7,115 bases of DNA from Alphaproteobacteria bacterium (GTDB taxonomy: Bacteria; Pseudomonadota; Alphaproteobacteria; ATCC43930; CGMCC-115725): NCBI GenBank assembly GCA_005884825.1, contig VAZT01000179.1, forward strand, positions 1 through 7,115. Reading direction: 5' to 3'. Shown piece by piece: positions 5,609 to 7,115 of the stretch. Within the stretch, counting starts at the first letter, position 1. Each line of letters starts with the position of its first letter. Under the pieces are notes generated by a model that saw only the letters and a list, made by a program, of their open reading frames with translations, ran no database searches and was not told the DNA's origin. The position numbers and the translations under genes were made by a program.

Positions 5609-6958
5609 TCAGCGTGCAGGACCGGGACAGTGGCAGTAGATCGCGTTGCTGTCCCCTTCCCGTTGCGCCACTGTCGCGAAAGTCAGCGCGCCGCCCGGTC
5701 CCGCCACGGCGACTGCATTGAGTGCGAAGCGACCGAGCAACTCGCCCTGTGGCAGCGTTTCGCCCATGGTCGCGACCTGCCTGATATCGCCTGTGGCCCC
5801 CGCGAAGGCGGCGAGAGGTCCAGGCCCGCCATCGAGGGCCGCAATGAACGCCATTACCCCGTCCGGTCCCACTGTCGGCCAGGGACCGAAACCCGCAAAG
5901 CGCCCCCCGCCCGGAGCCGGCGCCCCCTCGACGGCGACCTCGGCCAGGCCCTCCGGCCCGATCCGCAGCACCGCCTCGCGTGTGATCTCGTCCTTGCCAA
6001 GATAGGCGCCGAACGCGATCGCGTCGTTGTCGTCGATCGCCACCCGCTCGGAGAAGCGCAGGATCATCGCTCCACTCGGCGCCCGGTCACCCGTCCCAAC
6101 CAGCAAACGCAGATCGCGCGCACCCGCAATGAAAATGCCGCCGAGCGCCGGGCCCTTGAAGATCGCGGCAGGAAAGGCGACGACGCCGCTATTGTTCAGC
6201 GCCGGCTCGCCGATCTTGTCCATCACCCCGCCGATGCGCAGCAGCCGGTCGCCTTCCGCCACCAGCCGCTGTAGTCGCCGTCCGTTCCAGAAATACAGCA
6301 CATCGAGAACGTCGCGTCCGCGCCGCACTTCGGCTACGAAAGCCAATTCGTCGTTGTCATTCACCGTCGGCGCGTCGAACCCAACCAAGACGCCAGCCGG
6401 CACCCCGGGGGCGTTGTCGCCGGCAAGCGCGATCGCCTGCAGCCCGTCTGCGCTAGCGAGGAAGACTCCGTCGGTCGCCCGCCCGCCGGCGACCTGCGCC
6501 CCGAACGCCACATGCCCAGCGCCATTCAGTGCCGGCAGCGGATGCGCCCCGAACCCCGCGAGCGTGCCGCCCCCCGGCAAGTCATCGCCGAATGCCACCA
6601 CCTTTGTCGCGTGGCCCCCTTCGGCGATGAAGATTCCCTCGCGCGCCGGCGATCGCAGCACGGTCGCGTAGAAGGCGACCTGGCCTCGCCCGTTGACCGG
6701 CGCGACGATCGGCTGCGCAGTGACATCGAACCGGTCGAAGCGGCCGCCGCCCGGCGCCGCCAGACCGGAGCGGACAACGGCACGCAACGCACCGCTTTCG
6801 GGCACCGCAGCAGCCGTCGGCTGCGTCGCCACCCGCACCGGTGGCTGCGCCGGCGCCGTTGACGGCGTCGTTGGTGCGACCCACAGGACGGCAACCCACA
6901 GGACGGCCACCGCCACACCCGCAACCAGCAGGCGCCGCCACGCCGCTGCCAGAAGCAT
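5609..6958 (-). CDS. membrane-anchored or exported protein with seven NxxGxxAF repeats, predicted beta-propeller
   Basis: A 449-residue protein matching the class NCBI names choice-of-anchor tandem repeat NxxGxxAF-containing protein; its biochemical function is unknown. A positively charged start (WRRL) and a hydrophobic segment at about 10-28 form a signal peptide or anchor, followed by a Pro/Thr/Ala linker (29-55). Repeat cores fall at NGRGQVAF 89-96, NGAGHVAF 145-152, NDNDELAF 200-207, NNSGVVAF 255-262, DDNDAIAF 309-316, GPDGVMAF 364-371 and GPGGALTF 420-427. The spacing of 54-56 residues is very even. Between cores recur GGGxFxxF, GIFIA-like strands and GDxxPGG turns. Seven equal units suggest a seven-bladed propeller (inference). 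The C-terminus carries a Cys-His-Cys cluster (YCHCPG). The ATG at 6958 lies 3 nt after the stop of the metal-binding protein gene, so the two are translated from one transcript. The protein is probably periplasmic, facing the same compartment. Confidence 0.85.
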   Translation of the reverse strand: MLLAAAWRRLLVAGVAVAVLWVAVLWVAPTTPSTAPAQPPVRVATQPTAAAVPESGALRAVVRSGLAAPGGGRFDRFDVTAQPIVAPVNGRGQVAFYATVLRSPAREGIFIAEGGHATKVVAFGDDLPGGGTLAGFGAHPLPALNGAGHVAFGAQVAGGRATDGVFLASADGLQAIALAGDNAPGVPAGVLVGFDAPTVNDNDELAFVAEVRRGRDVLDVLYFWNGRRLQRLVAEGDRLLRIGGVMDKIGEPALNNSGVVAFPAAIFKGPALGGIFIAGARDLRLLVGTGDRAPSGAMILRFSERVAIDDNDAIAFGAYLGKDEITREAVLRIGPEGLAEVAVEGAPAPGGGRFAGFGPWPTVGPDGVMAFIAALDGGPGPLAAFAGATGDIRQVATMGETLPQGELLGRFALNAVAVAGPGGALTFATVAQREGDSNAIYCHCPGPAR

Positions 6959-6961
6959 GGC

Positions 6962-7115
6962 TCAGTTCCGCAACATGCCGGCCTTCAGCGTAGACACGTC
7001 GTGGCGCAGCATCTCGATGTAGGTGTCTGCCTCGCCGCCAGCGGGGGAGAGCGAATCACCGTAGAGCGTGCCGCCGATCACCGCACCGGTTTCACCGGCG
7101 ATGCGCTGCATGGCC
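6962..7115 (-). CDS. metal ABC transporter substrate-binding protein (ZnuA/TroA-like), C-terminal fragment
   Basis: Only the last 50 residues lie in the window; the 5' part is beyond the right edge. The tail reads IAGETGAVIGGTLYGDSLSP, then ADTYIEMLRHDVSTL and a short end LRN. This matches the C-terminal lobe of cluster A-I substrate-binding proteins (ZnuA, TroA, PsaA), which bind Zn2+ or Mn2+ in the periplasm for an ABC importer. The Asp in LYGDSL (fragment residue 20) is the position where the family supplies its last metal ligand, and TYxxMxRHxxxTL is a typical tail helix. Which metal it binds cannot be told from the tail. The TGA at 6962-6964 is 3 nt from the ATG of the NxxGxxAF protein. 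The permease and ATPase genes, if linked, must lie outside the window. Confidence 0.85.
   Translation of the reverse strand, partial: AMQRIAGETGAVIGGTLYGDSLSPAGGEADTYIEMLRHDVSTLKAGMLRN

Noticed and set aside
5558..6274. Plus-strand frames antisense to the NxxGxxAF gene (this one and 6027-6671)
   Set aside because: They are mirror images of the periodic repeat gene, with Arg- or Ser/Pro-rich composition and no domain.
1..7115. CRISPR array, tRNA, rRNA, insertion sequence or phage-defence cassette
   Set aside because: No regularly spaced direct repeats, no cloverleaf or rRNA-like sequence, and no transposase, nuclease or toxin-antitoxin motifs were seen in any frame.

Overview
The window is high-GC DNA with the codon bias and repeat content of an alphaproteobacterium, most likely Hyphomicrobiales (Rhizobiales) or a close relative. 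The best clues are short palindromic repeats of two types common in that group (a CCTCAGGA/TCCTTCGAGA type and a GTCATTGCGAGC type), the outer-membrane genes of a Gram-negative cell, and the efflux-gene remnants. I cannot name a genus from the sequence alone.

Layout, left to right. (1) 35-1450, minus: an alpha/beta-hydrolase of the lipase/acyltransferase type with a C-terminal extension of unknown function. (2) 1451-1845: no convincing intact gene, but a head-to-head pair of REP-like palindromes. (3) 1846-2560, plus: a decayed remnant of a tripartite efflux operon. The N-terminal part of a CzcB/HlyD-type adaptor is joined to the C-terminal part of a NodT/TolC-type outer-membrane channel, and at least four single-base losses break the reading frame. 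(4) 2622-2666: a second kind of palindromic repeat, lying across the 5' side of an FkbM-family methyltransferase gene (about 2687-3448, plus). (5) 3456-7115, minus: four genes in one direction, transcribed from right to left. These are the C-terminus of a zinc/manganese ABC-transporter substrate-binding protein, an exported protein with seven NxxGxxAF repeats, an unrecognised 180-residue exported protein, and an OprB-family porin.

How the genes fit together. The first two minus-strand genes are only 3 nt apart and must be co-transcribed. The exported 180-residue protein and the porin follow after 180 nt and 62 nt. All four products would sit in the cell envelope. This suggests, but does not prove, a metal-acquisition or envelope module of solute-binding protein, predicted seven-bladed propeller, small periplasmic protein and outer-membrane channel. 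The other half of the window looks like a site of past rearrangement, with a collapsed efflux operon between REP-type palindromes. No CRISPR array, tRNA, rRNA, transposase, integrase or toxin-antitoxin pair is visible. The most promising lead for something undescribed is the conjunction of the NxxGxxAF protein, the orphan exported protein and the porin behind a metal-binding protein gene.
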